DNA of 64,000 bases from Centropus unirufus (GCA_013397695.1 VYZI01000186.1:62001-126000); one strand, 5' to 3'. Counted from the first letter of the stretch, positions 21,801 to 36,261 are shown. Translations and numbers: made by a program. Notes: generated by a model not told the origin, from the letters alone.

Positions 21801-24800
21801 AGGTCCCAGACAGTGGATGGGGACACATTCACAATTAAGGTCTTTTATTTATTTATTTATTTATTTTTCATTTGCTGAATGTACTACTACAGGTGGGGCT
21901 GCAAATTAAGGCTTTGGCAATTCTGTTTGGTTACCTTTTCTTTCCCCTTAAACAGTACTGGATCACTTCTTAGAACTTGATTTATGTATACAGAAATTGC
22001 CATACAGATTTTTTCAGCTCTTCAAGAACTGTATTCAAAGCTCTTTAGCAACTGGATTTTTTTACATTCTATTTAGCAACAGTTAAGCCAAAGCTAGAAA
22101 CCTTTTTTTCAATGCATATGTTGGGATTAAAATATGTCAGTAGTTTTATAACTATTTAACTAAACAGAGTGCTTCATATAATCTGAGACCTGTTCAGACC
22201 TTGCAGTATGGCATTGTTTTGTTGACCTTTTATTTTAAAATACAGAGGAAATTTTAAAAAGGGCAGACTCCAGTTTTAATCTACTGTATTTTAGATGTTT
22301 CAATCCATAAGTGCCATTAAGCACATTTCAGCTGCAGAGAACTGTAAGTTCCAAAGGAAAGCCGAACTGCAAGCTCTCTTGAGGATCAGAGAAAGCATTT
22401 ATTTCCCTTTCTGGTCTGCAGTGTTCTATCCACAGTCTAAGTCAACCACCAGTATTTATAAATATGACTTGAAGGCACTTGTGTCCTTTCTAAGGATCTT
22501 TCCAGGGCCTGTAGAGAACCTTTTTCTCCTGGACTTCTTCCAGCTACAACTGATCGGTTCAAGACAAGACTGTATTTCTCCCTAGAAACTTTCCTTATAT
22601 TCTAGGACCATTTCAGCTACAGAAACTTAATGATTATATCTATCTTGGTATTTCTTTTGCTGTCTGACAGTGTAATATCAAAGTGTGCCATGATTACACA
22701 TTCATAATTAACATCATGAAAAGTATTCATTCACAACTGTTAAAATAGAGTATGTCAATTCCAGCAGAAAATCCCGTTACCTAATTTGGAACAACTGTCT
22801 CTCTTCAAGGCGGACTTCCTTCAAGTGCACAGTGAATAATTACAAGCCTGAAGTGGGAATGACAAAGCACTAAGCAGAAAATTGAATGCAATACAAAAAG
22901 AGTCTGCGAGCTGAGAAACAGTCTATTTCAGCATGGTGTGCTGGGAGGTCTGAGAAAGATAACTTTCCTAAATCAAACTGTTGATACGTTTCCAAAGGAG
23001 CATCCCACATTCCATCACTGTCGGTGCAAAGGAATTAGAACTCAAATGCACCACAGCCTCGCCTTAGTCATCAGACTACGCATATCCAAAGCCCCATTCA
23101 TCTGGACTTTTCCATTAATAGCCCTCTTGGCATTGCTGTTTTGACAGCACTTACCCTCGTGATAGTACAGACACCGTGAAAGTGGCTGTCAGACCAATCA
23201 CACTGCCTGGAGGTTTTCACCCTCTCTACCATAAACAAAAACTACTGAAGCCCAGTAGGTCACCAGAAAGCCAGGCATAACCCTCACGCTCAGACAGTGT
23301 GTTCAGAGCGCCAGAGTCAGTGCTTCAGAGCACAGTGCCAACAAGTTCCTCATAAAGTCTCGGAGAGGAAACATTAACAGGGCAAGGTCACATTACAAAA
23401 AGCAAATTGCTGTGCCAAAAATAGCTCTAGATCATGACAGAGGCAGTTCACATAAAGAACAAACAGTAGGGAACAACAAGCTGTGAGGCTATAATTCAAT
23501 TTATGAGTCCCAGTAATAAACCAAAGGAGATTAGTACAGTTCAAACAGTTTGTGTAAAAGTACCTCCTGGAATTACTAGAATTACAGCTCCTCCATTTCA
23601 GATGTGTAACAGATCACAATGCTGGAAACTGAGTCTCCTTCACTAACATGTCCTGTACCCACTTCAGCATTTGCTGGCTGTGGTCCTACTTAGCAAGATT
23701 CGGGTCTGTACAGCAGCCATGAGACGAGTATAGATGTTTTCCTGACATGGGAGGATGAATTCTTAACTGGCTGTTTAGCATGTGCCTTTGCTGCCAGTCT
23801 GCAGACAGCTTAAGTGAGATGCTGGAGTCCATGATAAACCAGTGAAAAAACACTGAGCGAGCAAAATCAAAGAGATATGAACATGCCTAAGTACCCTCAA
23901 AGAGAATTAGAGCATTGTTAGAGCTGACAAGCCAGTAGCCAAAGGCTAGGAGGGCAAGGCCTGTGTTCAGTAATGTTATGGTGAAACAGAAGTGGTGCAA
24001 CTGATTTTGGGAGTCTGACTTTCAAAGGTCAGCTCCAATGCTGGCTGAATGTCCCATGTGACTTTTGTTGCCCTGAGTAGGTGCCTTGAAAGCATTACTC
24101 TGTATTGTTCTCCTATATAATGCATATCTAGTACAAGCAGTGCTGTGCCTAATCTATGTAACAGCTGAAATTTTGCCTTCCCCTTGTGAAACATATAGGA
24201 AAGCATTTACCATTTTAAGCCCTGAGCTGTCTGTTCTCCCCTCGCTGCTGCAAGAACATGGCTCTACTATGTGAACACTGATCTTAGTTCTTATTTTTCA
24301 ATTCAAACAGAGAGGAAAAAAAAAAAGCAAATGTGCATTCTTATTCTTTGTCCTTTTGACCAAGATTTTTACAATCCATGCTATCTTCCAGCGGCACGTT
24401 CAGAGGAGTAAGCACCACAAGGAATATTGAAGACTGACAGATTCTATTTCCAAGTCAGACATCTGCTTCAGTAATTATAACAGCAGCCAATTCATGCAGG
24501 CTAGAGAGTGATTGCTTTAAAAGCAGCAATGAGGACACCAATTTAGGACAGACAAATAAAAACACAAAGTCTTTGGAAGGCCATTAAAAATCGATTAGAA
24601 AAATTCATATCCTTCAAGAGGTACAAGTGCCTTCAGGTAAGGTAGGCAGAGGTCTAAGAAAGAAATGGGTTCCCATCAGGAAAAAAAAACACAAAAAATC
24701 AACCAGTTCCAGTGAACAAGTTTCTAAATTATTTTATTATTTGATAGGTTGCTCACAAAGGCTTTTAAGTTTCTGTAAGGTTTTATAGGAGTTAAACGTA

Positions 24801-27800
24801 TATAATATCACAAACAAGGTACCTGTTCTTGTTTACTGGAAGAGAAAGCTACAAATCTTGCCACCTTAAAAAAGGATGCTTTAAAGCACTTTAAAGCACT
24901 CTCAGACCTTCCACATAGTAACGAAATATCCTTTCTTGGGGGTGGACCATGGCCATCTAAGTATTCATTTGTCAGGGGCAAGTGAAATACGTGGCTGTAA
25001 TTTATTTTTTTTAAATCATGATTGACACACCAACTTCACTTCATGGGAAGCAACTACAAATGTTCATTTGCTGCTAATAACTAAAACCCCACTCTCCTGC
25101 AACAGGACAGCAATTAAACTGATTTAATGACCCTTCCATCATGCTACAAATGTGTCTCCTAGTGGGTGTTTAATCACTAGAGTAGCTCTTTAAGTTGTGC
25201 CACATGCAGGTGTTATTTTTGCTAGCTGGTTAGAAAGAGGTCTGGAATTAGAAAGGACAGGGAAGTGGCTCCAGAGGTAAAACTGATAAGCAGATTGTGA
25301 GGATCAGGGAAGGAAGCGTGGAACAGGGAGAAACAAACAGCAATTTTCACATGCTTAAGGCCATTTGTATTTGGCAGGAATCAACTTCCTAGTCAGGGCT
25401 TCATTTCACACACATGTTTTTTAGTAATTACTGCACTTTCTCGCTAGGAATGGAACAAAGCCCCTTCCTTGTGGAGAACTATCTGATCTTAAATGAAGAA
25501 ATTCCTATCTACACGTTTGTATGTGGAAAATGGAAGAACAATTTTTGTAACTAGTGTTTTCCAAGTCAAAGTCTAGTTACAGTCTGTACAGCGGTAGTAC
25601 AGACTGCAGCCCCACTGAGACAGGTTCAATTTCTTGCATTCACCAAAATTTTAAACCATTCTTTACCTCTGGAGGAGAATAAGAATTGTGCATATGGTCC
25701 TCCTCACCTTGAAGGTATCACATGAACGCCGTCTTCATCATTGTCCCTTTTTTGCCTCAACAATCCCAGTGATTAAAAGCACGGGAACGTACCAGTTTTA
25801 CATTCTGTGTTATTTGGCTGCAGCAAATAACAGCTTTTGCCAGCTGCCAAATGCTGCCACTTACGTCCTGTTTTCACAGCTGATTACAGTGGTGACTAGA
25901 GCAGTCTGTAACATGTTGTCCTACACTGTACATCCTCTTTAGAGGAATTCATAGGCGTGAAAGAATGTGATAGGGATTTTGTTTGTCTAAATGTGTACCT
26001 ACGTGCTTTCCTTCTCAGGAAACTCACAAACTCACCTGAACTACTGGACTACATACATCAGTGATACTAGTTATGACAATACAACCCACATACATGTCTC
26101 TCTGATACATCAATCAATCACTTCGATATTAATATTCATTTCAGTAACATTTCACATATTTTTTACTCCCTAAGCAATCTTAATTGTCACATCATGTAGT
26201 AGTCATTGTGACGAATAGATGGAATGAGGTAACATAAAAAGCTAAAAATCTGATTTTATACTACTTTCTTGGTAAAAACTGTAGAAGAAACCCTAATATT
26301 ATTTTCCTATAGTGCTATATTCCACTTGGCTAATTTACAGAACAAACAGTTATAATCCACTTTGTCTCATTACAAATGTATGGTTTTTAAAGGAGCTGAG
26401 GGACCTTAAATTTAAAATATAAGCCATGTAAGCAAAGGCAAGCAAACACCCCATTGGCATGCAAAATTAATTCTGAGGAGGGGCGGGGGGACAATTTTAC
26501 ACAGAGGTGGTGCAGCACTGGAAATACCAAGGATATTTCAAATAGCAGCAAGCTTGGATGATTGCCTAATTGCATTGTTAGCTCCTTAAAGTAGATGTCA
26601 CAATATGTGCAGATACGTATAGAGGGAGGTACTTATTGATTTTAAACAAACATAATTTTCAGGTTATGGGTTTTTTTCTTCATGCAAAAGGCCTCAGCAG
26701 ATTTCAGCTGTATCAGCTGTACCTCCCCTTCCTTAGACTACAAGAAATGCTGATGTTCCAGTTTTCATGCTAGGGAAATGGGGGTGTTGGATGTTTCAGA
26801 TCACACATTGGGTTTTCTCATTCTGTTAGCCCGAGAAATTTGAAATCCTAGTTCCATTCTCACATATTCAGCTCATAACTCTTCAGCAACATCGTATCCA
26901 ACTCCAAGATCAAATTAATGCACAAAGGTTTTATTTCCAATCTCCGACCTGTCCTGGATTCACTCTATGTTTATATAGTTGACTTCAGAGTCGGAACATC
27001 CAGCTGCTCACTCATGTGAGGGCTACCACTTGTCAAACGTTTTATGTTTCAAAACATGGCTGCATTTTCTTTTGAGCAAAGTTATTTTACTACTTCTTTC
27101 ACATGTGCCACATTGTTCTATTTGCATAGATTCTGTGGTCATCTTTGCCAAAAAGGGATGTGGATAGGGATGTAAGAGGCGAGAAGGGCAGGGCCTTCAA
27201 AGGACTGTAGACAGCAGCTGAACTCTGGGCAAAAGAACAGATCTGCATCTTTGAGTTTCATCTACCAACAGCTGTAAGGTGTTTTAAGATGGCTGCACCA
27301 AGATGACACTTTAAAGGAGTACTAATCATGGCTGTATGAGCTTTTGGTTTTGCTTTTAATACTAATAGTTACATATTTTACTGAATTAGTTAAGAAAGCA
27401 TGAAAAGGATTATTTAATGAAAAATTTATCACACAAGCATATACACAGGCCTAAGCACACTTCAAAGAGTCTTCACTTGTTCTGTAGTCTTTGTTTGACT
27501 TATGTGCACTTACATACAGAAAAAATGTCAGCATGAAAAATGACAAACTCCCAAAATATCAACTCTTTATATTAGTTCCAACACTGATGACAACAGCTAG
27601 TTTTTCTCCTTGTTAGAGCCAGTGACCCAGCACCACCATAGAAGTGTGACCTGGATTCCACTGTTTTGTGTGTGTGAAACCATGAGCACAGTCCTAACTG
27701 CAAAAATCTTTATTGTTATTGATGTATGAAAAGGGACAAAATGTAAACTATAAAGAGAAAATAGATTGATTTTGCGCTACCAGAATTTGGACTAATAACA

Positions 27801-30164
27801 ACAATTACGGATTAAACACAGTAGATCTGGAGGTTCCTGAGAGAAAGAAGGCATGGACTCCTAACATATGTCTTTTTTCTTTTTGCTATAGCAATTTTTC
27901 ATACTGTGGACACTTTCAAAGGGCTCAACTTGCCAAACAGGTTGGATCAAAGCTGGAGGTTATGCTGGTGTTTGGCACAGTGAAAAGTTACCCCAAACCA
28001 AGAAAGTCACATAGGCACTATACAAACACTGTGAAATGAACTTCACCTCAAAAGTTTACACATGGAACAAAAGGTTGGAGCAAAAAGTAGATGTCCAACA
28101 GAAACAATGGTGGTTATAGGAATAGAATTTATGTCTGCCTAACTTGCGGACCATTGCTACACCTAAATCACTCTTCTCCAACATCAATGTGAAAGAGCAC
28201 ACAGCAAAAAAAAAAAAAAAGTACCCCTCACAATAAGAAGCATGGATACACAAGGTCAATATTCTATAGATTTTCACTTTAGAACTGCAGAACCAGTGAT
28301 ATTTAGGCAACTCTTGCTGATGTTTCTAATTCCTATAGTAGAAATTATGTGTCTTCTTCACAGCAGTAACATGTAAAAATCGCCCGTTTCATCTGCTACA
28401 ATTCAACTACCAGGTCTGTTCCTGATATGTGTGCTACAGATGTTGCTAGATAACCTTGCAAAAAAAAAAAAAAAAGAGTGGTTGAGTCCTGGTCTCATTT
28501 GTTTTGAATTGGTAGAACTTTTGCACCTCTTTCAAGCTGTACCTCTCAGTGGGGTGTCCAGTACATCACCTTCCTGGAGTTTGGGGGTGCCATATTTTCT
28601 TAAGCATTTCCCCACAATTAGTTGGCTTACAGGCATAGAAAAAAAGAACCTTTTGTTTCTGCCATCCACCTACTTGTATCTCTGATAGAGGTAGTACAGA
28701 GATGTGATCAGAAATATTTATCTTAATATCCAAGTAAGGAAAACATATCCAATAGAGCTTCTTTAAGATTTCAAACTAAGTTAACACAATATTTGAACAG
28801 TCAGTGACTATGCTACAAACATCAGCTAACAATGTCATTTCCCACAGTCCTCTGGCTCCTTAAAACTATTTTCTGGTTAATTATCTTAACTCTCACCTTC
28901 CGAGGAGAAACTAATAGGCCTCATAGAAAGACAATTCAGATTTCCAAAGCATAAGAAATTTAATAGATTTATAAAAGAAGAATTTATAAAAGTTAGGGTC
29001 ATGAGTGAAGAAATGATTGGAGATAAAACAGCATTACAGAGGCCTGCCTTCTGGGCACCTGCGATACACATACCTTCACGCATAACAAATTTCCTCATTT
29101 CATAGAGAAGGGAATGAGGTAAATGATTTCCATCCATTAGATTCTTACCACGGCATGTTTTTGGACTAAAAGATCAAGCTATGGTTCCCGTCCTGTTACT
29201 GGCATTGATATCAGTAAAAGGTCCCACAAAATAAATGTGACCTGTCTCTTCCTCCTAATTCACGTTAGATCTTCAAGTTGAGGGAAATATCCTGATTTCA
29301 TTTTGGAGGTGCATCACTCAGGGCACACACTGAAAACAGCCACAGTTTAACAGGCTCTTGAATTGTAATTTCAATACCATCAGATTAATTCTGATCAGAG
29401 TCAAACAGACTATGTGGCATTCATTACCAATGGTTCTTTTCTCTGATTGCACATTCTTAATAGGTGGACTACTGCTATCAGTGCTTACCAGGGGAAGAGT
29501 TGAACTTGCATAAAAAATAATCTTAAAAAAGACTGATGCCACACACACACAGCTGTGTGAGCAGGACTGAATTCTTCCTTGGCCAAGAAAATTCTCATGA
29601 GTTGCAGAACTGTATAAATATTGGGATACAAATTGGCATTGGACCTTAAAAACCATGTAGATTTGTTATTATGGTCAGAGTGACTTTTAAGACCAAAGGC
29701 CTAAAGTTATAAAAGAATACCCAAAAAGTAGGGTTTGATTCCAATCAGATTTATAGGTAGCAAAACCTTGAAATTGGTGATAACAGAAATCTTTCTTTGT
29801 GGAGCTGACTAAATGCCAGCTTGACCACTACATTCCAAAGGATGCTATGATCAAGGCAATCCAGATATTTTTGATTAAGACAAACCATTAGCAATACTTT
29901 TCCTAAGCACCTTTTCACAAATTGAAATTCTCCAAGCACGCTTTGAAATCAGACATCAAAGTCAGAAAAAAAGAAGACATTTTGGAGTGATAATAGGAAA
30001 CACAGAAAAAAACTACATGACTGGGCCATTCTAATCTGTTGCTGCCATGTGTTTTACAGCACCATGGGTGAGCCAGTACCACAGCTCTGTACCATGGGTC
30101 AGGCAGTACAGCAGATCACGTCCTGCCTAGGCTTCAGGGAGAGGAGACAGTTGCAGGAGCTTAC
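18862..30164 (-). other. ARHGAP24 intron within the RhoGAP domain (11.3 kb)
   Basis: This 11303-bp phase-2 intron separates the arginine-finger exon from the next GAP exon. I recognise only simple sequence in it: (TTTA)n at about 21844-21867, an exact 10-bp tandem (TTAAAGCACT twice) at 24881-24900, poly-A runs near 24310-24324, 28207-28220 and 28460-28476, a short CA run near 29542-29551, and a diverged repeat around CCATGGGT at about 30060-30112. None of the short open frames in it resembles a known protein. Confidence 0.85.
21844..21867. repeat. (TTTA)n microsatellite
   Basis: Five to six uninterrupted TTTA units lie inside the large GAP-domain intron. This is a simple repeat with no gene attached. 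Confidence 0.85.
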
Positions 30165-30372
30165 CTGTCAAAAGAAGGCTTCTCTCCACAGTCAAAGGCA
30201 TCCTGTAGCTCCTTGACGAGATTAGCCTGCCCAGGGAGTCGAAAAAGGCCTTCTTCCTTGAGCCCCCGCTGTCGGATAAAATCCACGCATTGTTCCACCA
30301 ACATAGGAGCCAGGCGATACCCATATCGTTTTTCATATCGGACAGTATCTTCCAGCTTCTGGCCAAAAATAC
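30165..30372 (-). CDS. ARHGAP24: ARHGAP24 exon, N-terminal half of RhoGAP domain with arginine finger
   Basis: This 208-bp exon starts the RhoGAP domain: IFGQKLEDTVRYEKRYG, then APMLVEQCVDFIRQRGL, then EEGLFRLPGQANLVKELQDAFD and CGEKPSFD. The arginine in GLFRLPG is the catalytic arginine finger that RhoGAP proteins insert into the GTPase active site, so the domain should be active. The acceptor is tttcatgcAG before 30372 and the donor is GACAG|GTAAGC at 30164-30163. The exon starts with GT, completing a glycine codon from either upstream exon (PH exon or alternative first exon), and ends with AG, completed by C from the next exon to a serine. It is therefore the first common exon of the two isoforms. 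Confidence 0.97.
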
Positions 30373-33300
30373 CTGCATGAAAGAGAGATGTGAATTGTCT
30401 GAGAGTCATAAAAACTTCTGAGGAGCCCATGTCTTTATTAAAATGCACACAATTTGCAAGTTATTTAAATGCACAGGTAATTAACTTACTCTTTTCATAA
30501 GGATGAAATGCTCAATTTCACCTTTGAAATTCTCATGGAAATAAAATGCTGACATATTTTACAACAATGCTCAAAAAACATTAATTATAATAAAATATTG
30601 TAATTTTTTTTCAGATATAAGCATAGAAAACATAGACTACAAGTGGGATTTTTCTGTCACAAACCATCTGATTCAGAAGTGACACACACCTCCAACTTCT
30701 TTGGTCCATACCTAATTATCTACAAAAATTATCTATAAAAAAGTAAGTAGTTCCTGTGTCAGTTTCAATGGCATATAAACTTTACCTTTACACATGGAGA
30801 GCAAAAGATTAATAAATATAACTCAGGATTTTATTTCTACTAAATGAAATTATTAACTAAGTTTTCTCACATGAAAAAAGGACCATTCCTACGATGTATT
30901 ACCAATTGCATCACCACTGTCTGCTTTAGCAACAATAAATTCCATGCATGAAGAAAGATCCAGACATGAAAGGTCAAACATATCACATGAAATGCAGGAA
31001 ACGTGCATTCCTACTTAACCTCCGAAGAACATGGAGTTTTTTTGGCAGAATTAACTTCAACCCTGATCTGAGGTTCTCATTGCTACTACTGGAAAGACAG
31101 TGAGTCCTCATAATTTATTTTGCCTCTCCCTTTAAGGCTGCAAAAATAGCCATCATAGTCAGCACCACAATAATATTGAGGCACATCATCTGTGATGGAA
31201 GCTTGAGACCACCATTTGTTGAATCCTATTGAAACTTAAGTAAAGCAATTAAACGTCTACACATAGCAAGACAATGAATAGTTCTGAGGCAGTCATGATC
31301 AGAAACTAAAGACCAAATAATTACCCATGCTTGAAAGGGTCCTTTTCCAATTACATAGACTATAAAGGGAAAAAAAAAAACAACAAAGCAGCAAGTCAAA
31401 TTGTGCCCTTCACCAAGCATTCACTTCCTACTAGCTTAAAAAACATACAACAAGGAGAACAGAATTGTTTGGGTTTGTTTTTAGTAAAGAAAGCCCAAAA
31501 TTGAGCTAGTCAGCTTTTGCATTTGGCCCAAAAATTTCATTCTCCCATAAAGTGCAATTAGCATGAGCACATAACCAGAAGCTAAAGCAGCATTCAGATC
31601 TAAGTATCTCTCAGGGTAACCTGCCATTTGTACATTTGTCTCGTCAACAAAAAAAATATAGCTCACACCTCAATTGTAGGGGGAAAGTTGGCATTCATGT
31701 GCTCCAAGATGCTATGGCAAGTGGGTAGGAACCTGTCAGCTGCCCAGACGGAAGGTGTGGGGTTTCTTTTAAGTGCAATTATTTTTACTGCAGCCCAGGA
31801 AATAAACTGACAGAGTAACTGATGCCAGCTATGATGTCCAGAAAGTATTCTGAGATGCAGAGCTGCAGATTGGATTTTCGTGGTACCCACACTTGTGGAT
31901 GCCAAAAAAAAGCAGTAGGTGAGGGGACTGAACATCACACAGTCACTCTTCATTGGTTCACTTTTTTTTGTATTGTACAAAACTCATATCCCAACAATTA
32001 GCAATCAAAGAAGAAACTTCTGAAATTTCAGAGTTAGCCAAGCTTAGAGCAGTATTGACTGATGTGTAATATTTAGTGTCCCCAAAGTTTAGCCTCTTCA
32101 CGCTGGCAGGGGAGTTAAAGTATATTTTCTTAATTTTTACATAGCCTCCTAACCTGCAAATTGTCTACAGGGATGGCAGGAGTATTAATTCAAGTTTCTT
32201 GTATTTGTCTGAGTTGCTGCTGGTCAACATGGAGGAAATCCTGAAGACTCTTAATTTAACAGATCCTCCTTCCAAAATGAGTGGAATTAATTAATATTGT
32301 CATATTTTTTACCTTGTTCATTAGCTTTCTGGTGTTGAGTTTTTCACTGTTTTGGAATAAAAACCATAATCATTGCCCTGTAGTGTTCACCTTCTTCCAC
32401 TGTTAGAACTTTGAACACTGTCAGCTATTTCTGGTAGTTACTACCATCTCTTTTACAGAGAAGCATGGAAAAGACAATCCAAGTTACGAGGACTACAATA
32501 TAACAAAACCAGAGACAATTTCATAGGCTGTTTTTAAGAAGTAAATTTCCAGTACAGTAACTAAAAAAGAACATCTCTGTGGAGAAGGAAACAGATGAGA
32601 GCCCTCGTGTTGTAATCCCAAATTCTTCTCCTCGATCTCAATGTTTCGAGAAATCCAGAAATGCACAGATGCACAAGTTCTGACCTGTAGTGTGTTTTAT
32701 CCTTGGTATAGTGCGCCAGAGGGGAAACAAATAACCCCAAAACCAACAAAAAACCTTGAGATTCAGAATGCCAGCAGCTTGGCTTCCCCACAGCTGGCAG
32801 AAGGTAGGGAATTGTACAGGATTCCAGTTCCAACCAGTTATTAGATTTAATCAGCAGAACTGCTTTTTCAAGGAGGCTCTTGAAGGTCTTTAAAGCTATA
32901 TCCAATTAAACAAGATCACATGCAACATGAAAGAGGAAAATCACATGATAGTAAAAGGCACACGGAGAGGTTATGGATTAACTAGAACATTGCTGTGGCA
33001 GAAGTTTTGTAAATATTTCAGGAAACTGGATTTCCAAGCCTAACAGGTACATGTATAGCTCACGAAAGACATGACAGTGCTATATCCAAATTCTGCGTAT
33101 GTCTATTCAAGAATTGTGAAAGCATCATGGTATTTTCAATGGTACATATTTACTGAATAGGATTTTAAAACCAAAGAATGCCATTAGTCAATAATTTCCT
33201 TAGCTACTGAACACAAGCAGAGGTCACTTCTGAGGTCTATTTACTCCAAGCTTCTGATTCTTTCTGGTAAGAAAAAAGGAGAAAGATCTAGGCAGCTGCT

Positions 33301-36128
33301 CTATATCCTTGCTCTATAAAGCACAGCTTGACAAAGCTCACTTGCCAGTCTAGCTCTACCACAGTGCACACACAGCAAGCCAGAAGGTTTCTGCCCTTCC
33401 CAAGACACCCCTTGGCAACTCAGATGATAGCAAAATTTTCAGACAGCATAAAGCAGAGTCCTGATGCCTTCAACACAGAGGGCCCACGCCTGTACATGTG
33501 TTCTCTCAATTTGCATCAGAGGATCTTCATCCTTCCAAAACAAGTTCTGAATTTATGGGCTATACTGATCAGAAAGGGTCAGTTAAGGTCAAAGGAATTG
33601 ATATCAGCTTCGGATCTGGGTGAGAATTCTAAGCAGCTCTCAATTCTACATCAGTAACTCATTGTCAGTGAAAATAACAGATCGGGTGAACAGCTTTCAA
33701 CAGCAGGGCTGGGAGCAAAGGTCCAGGAATAACACAAAGAAGTGGCTACCATGGTCACGTAACACTGGAGTTTTAAATAACTGTTTATTTAACATTTCTG
33801 CTCCAGGGTACCCAGGCAATAAATGCTGTTTTGAGTGGAACAAAGGCAGGGAGTATTTTCTTCTTCTATAGAGAATTTTATAATGTAATTTTGAATGTTC
33901 TCACTACTGCATGCCAAAAAGTTACCCTCAGCTCTTGCTTTCTCCATTTACCCTGCGTGAGCTCTCAGGAGGTTCCTGTGGTGGCACTTAAACAGAAGTC
34001 ATCTTCTCTAGACTGAATTTTAAAAGCACTTGGCTCTGCCTCTGTTCAGATGCTGCCCTCTGAGCAATGACTTCTCCTACCTACGACATGGCCTCCAAAT
34101 AGGTCTGACATTTAATTTTGTGGTGCCTGTCACAATGAAGCTTTGATCTGGATTTCCAGGAAAAGTTCCACACCTTGAATCATTGCAGAACATGACTATG
34201 TATGTCTGCCGAAACATATGTCATGATTCCCTTGTAGTTCTTCCAATGACTACCCAGATGTTTTCTCGGCTAGTTTTTTCTGCATTGTGTTTCATAGCTT
34301 AGAACTAACTGATCTGCTTTATGCAAGTATGGGCTAGGTTTGCAGGTTAGTTTTGCCTCTTCTTATATTTAGGTATGCAATCTGCAAGTGAAGTAATAAG
34401 AATTCAGTAGGTCATTAGTAAGATTGGTGTAGCTGGTTTAGTCTGCCTGTGCAATCATGGTAAAGGCTTGAATGAAAATCCAGTTAACAATCATCTTTCT
34501 GTTAACTCGAGTGAGATTAGTTAAACATACACACCCAGCATTCTGCAGCTCTGATCTATGGGCCTTGTGACAAAACTCTTGACAGAAAACACCTACAAGA
34601 AAGCAACTGAAACAAACAATACCGAGAGGAAAGCAAATGAACAGTATGGCCTCCATCATTCTGTCCTCCGCCCCAAGTGCTGCAGTCTCACTTGGAGTTT
34701 TAGACATAAAGAGCTTTTGTGTCAGAATATAACAGGGAAAGAATCAACAGCTAAAGCCCTTCTTGAAGCAGCTGAGGCTGCTGCACTCCAGGCACAAAGG
34801 CAGCTATCTGCAACACCATCAATTAATGATTAATTCAATTTGCAAACATTTCTCAAATAGTTAAACATATAAATGAAGCACAGACAGCTCCAATTCACAC
34901 TGATACCTAGAAATGCACTGGTACACATCATACAGAAAAATCCGTGTCCTCCTGGCCAGTCTCCAGAAGGACTGAATTCCAGCAACCAAGGGAAATGCTA
35001 GTGTCAAGAAGGGGAGGAGTACAGAGGACAAACAGCTTTCAATACTACCTCAGCTGCAGGTGACAGCAGATCTCTACTGCAGTTCTGCAGCAAGTCCCTT
35101 ACTGGTTGTGATCCCTCATTTCAAGGTATCAGCCCCGACTGCCTGCACTCACAATGCTTAAAAGAAAGCAATGATGCCATATCTCTACTGAGTCTTGTGA
35201 GCAAAGAGCTGCATGGTCTTGCAAAATGACAAATGGCAGCATGGAGGAACAGTTTAGAGAGGAGCAGGAGATAAAGAGGATTGCATTTGCATAAGTCCTG
35301 TGTCCTTAGGTTTCTCTGTTCAGCAGTTTTTAAGGTATTACCAATACCTTCTGCAGACAATTTTTGTCCTTGTCACAGAGGTAGTTTCTCCCCAAGCACC
35401 ACGGTACTTTATCATCACTTGTCATACCTCTTTTTCAGACATGTGTTTTCCTTCTAGTTGACATTTTTGGAAGCCGGCAACCTCTTCCCCCCCTCCCCCC
35501 AGTACTGCCATGTTCTGCTTCAACAGCACTATATGCAATGTAGAAGAAAACTGGCTTTAAACACCTCTGTGCAGCAGGCAGAGAGGCAAATGCAGACTGC
35601 AGGGCAGGATGAAGCGGCAATGCAGCACTTGCAACAGCACAGTGCATTGTAGGGCTACCCTTCAATCCATCAAAAATGCCTGAATCCAAGGACTTAGTCT
35701 TCAGCACATATGCACGTATGTCATGTTGCTTTGCTCCCTCTCTTATGCCTCCTCCTTCTCCCACACAGACAAAATGCAAAGCCAAACTCTTTTCTCTAAA
35801 GTTCTGACAAACAGGGGACTTGGAGCACCACAGGTCTGATTCCCCCACTGCTCTCACTGATTTTTTCACAGAGGCTCTGCAATAATTATGACTCCAGCTA
35901 CCTCGTTCAGGCAGCCTATTTATGGGCTGTTATGAAGAGGAGTCCATATCCACCGGCCAGCTATAAACATATGAACAAAGTAAATAAATCATTTGCGAAA
36001 TGTTGGCATCTGCATTTTCTGATGCCTTTTGTCACAGTAATATCATCCGCCCCTGCACACACAGCCCCCTTAACTTCTCAGAAACCGTGGCTTCACTAGC
36101 AAAACAGAACACAACAAAATGGACCTAC

Positions 36129-36240
36129 CTTTACGGAAACTAAAACACCGCTTAATTCTCCTATAAGTAGTTTTAGGAATGAAAGGAGCTGCTGTTAAGG
36201 CACCTGGGCTCCGGAGTCCAGCATTTCTGTCTTCGGGCAT
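36129..36240 (-). CDS. ARHGAP24: ARHGAP24 alternative first coding exon (PH-less, p73RhoGAP-like isoform)
   Basis: The exon encodes 37 residues beginning MPEDRNAG and ending RRIKRCFSFRK, followed by one base and a consensus donor (AAAG|GTAGGT). The phase fits the acceptor at 30373, so splicing gives ...FRKG-IFGQK.... The same N-terminus is known for the shorter human isoform called p73RhoGAP, described as vascular-cell enriched; that link is from memory. The protein would be 652 residues and would lack the whole PH domain. There are two adjacent ATGs at 36243 and 36240. I chose 36240 because it has A at -3 and matches the known N-terminus; an in-frame TAG at 36268-36270 closes the frame upstream. 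The basic stretch (YRRIKRCFSFRK) may replace the PH domain as a membrane or partner contact, which is inference. Confidence 0.88.
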
Positions 36241-36261
36241 CATACAGGCCAGAGCCCCCAC

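Noticed and set aside
35435..35869. 144-codon minus-strand open frame left of the alternative first exon
   Set aside because: The translation has no known motif, and neither end fits the ARHGAP24 frame. It is most likely a chance frame in GC-richer DNA.
36241..36261. Upstream extension of the alternative N-terminus to 36261
   Set aside because: The codon at 36261 is GTG, not ATG. The first ATGs are at 36243 and 36240, and the latter has the better context and matches the known isoform.
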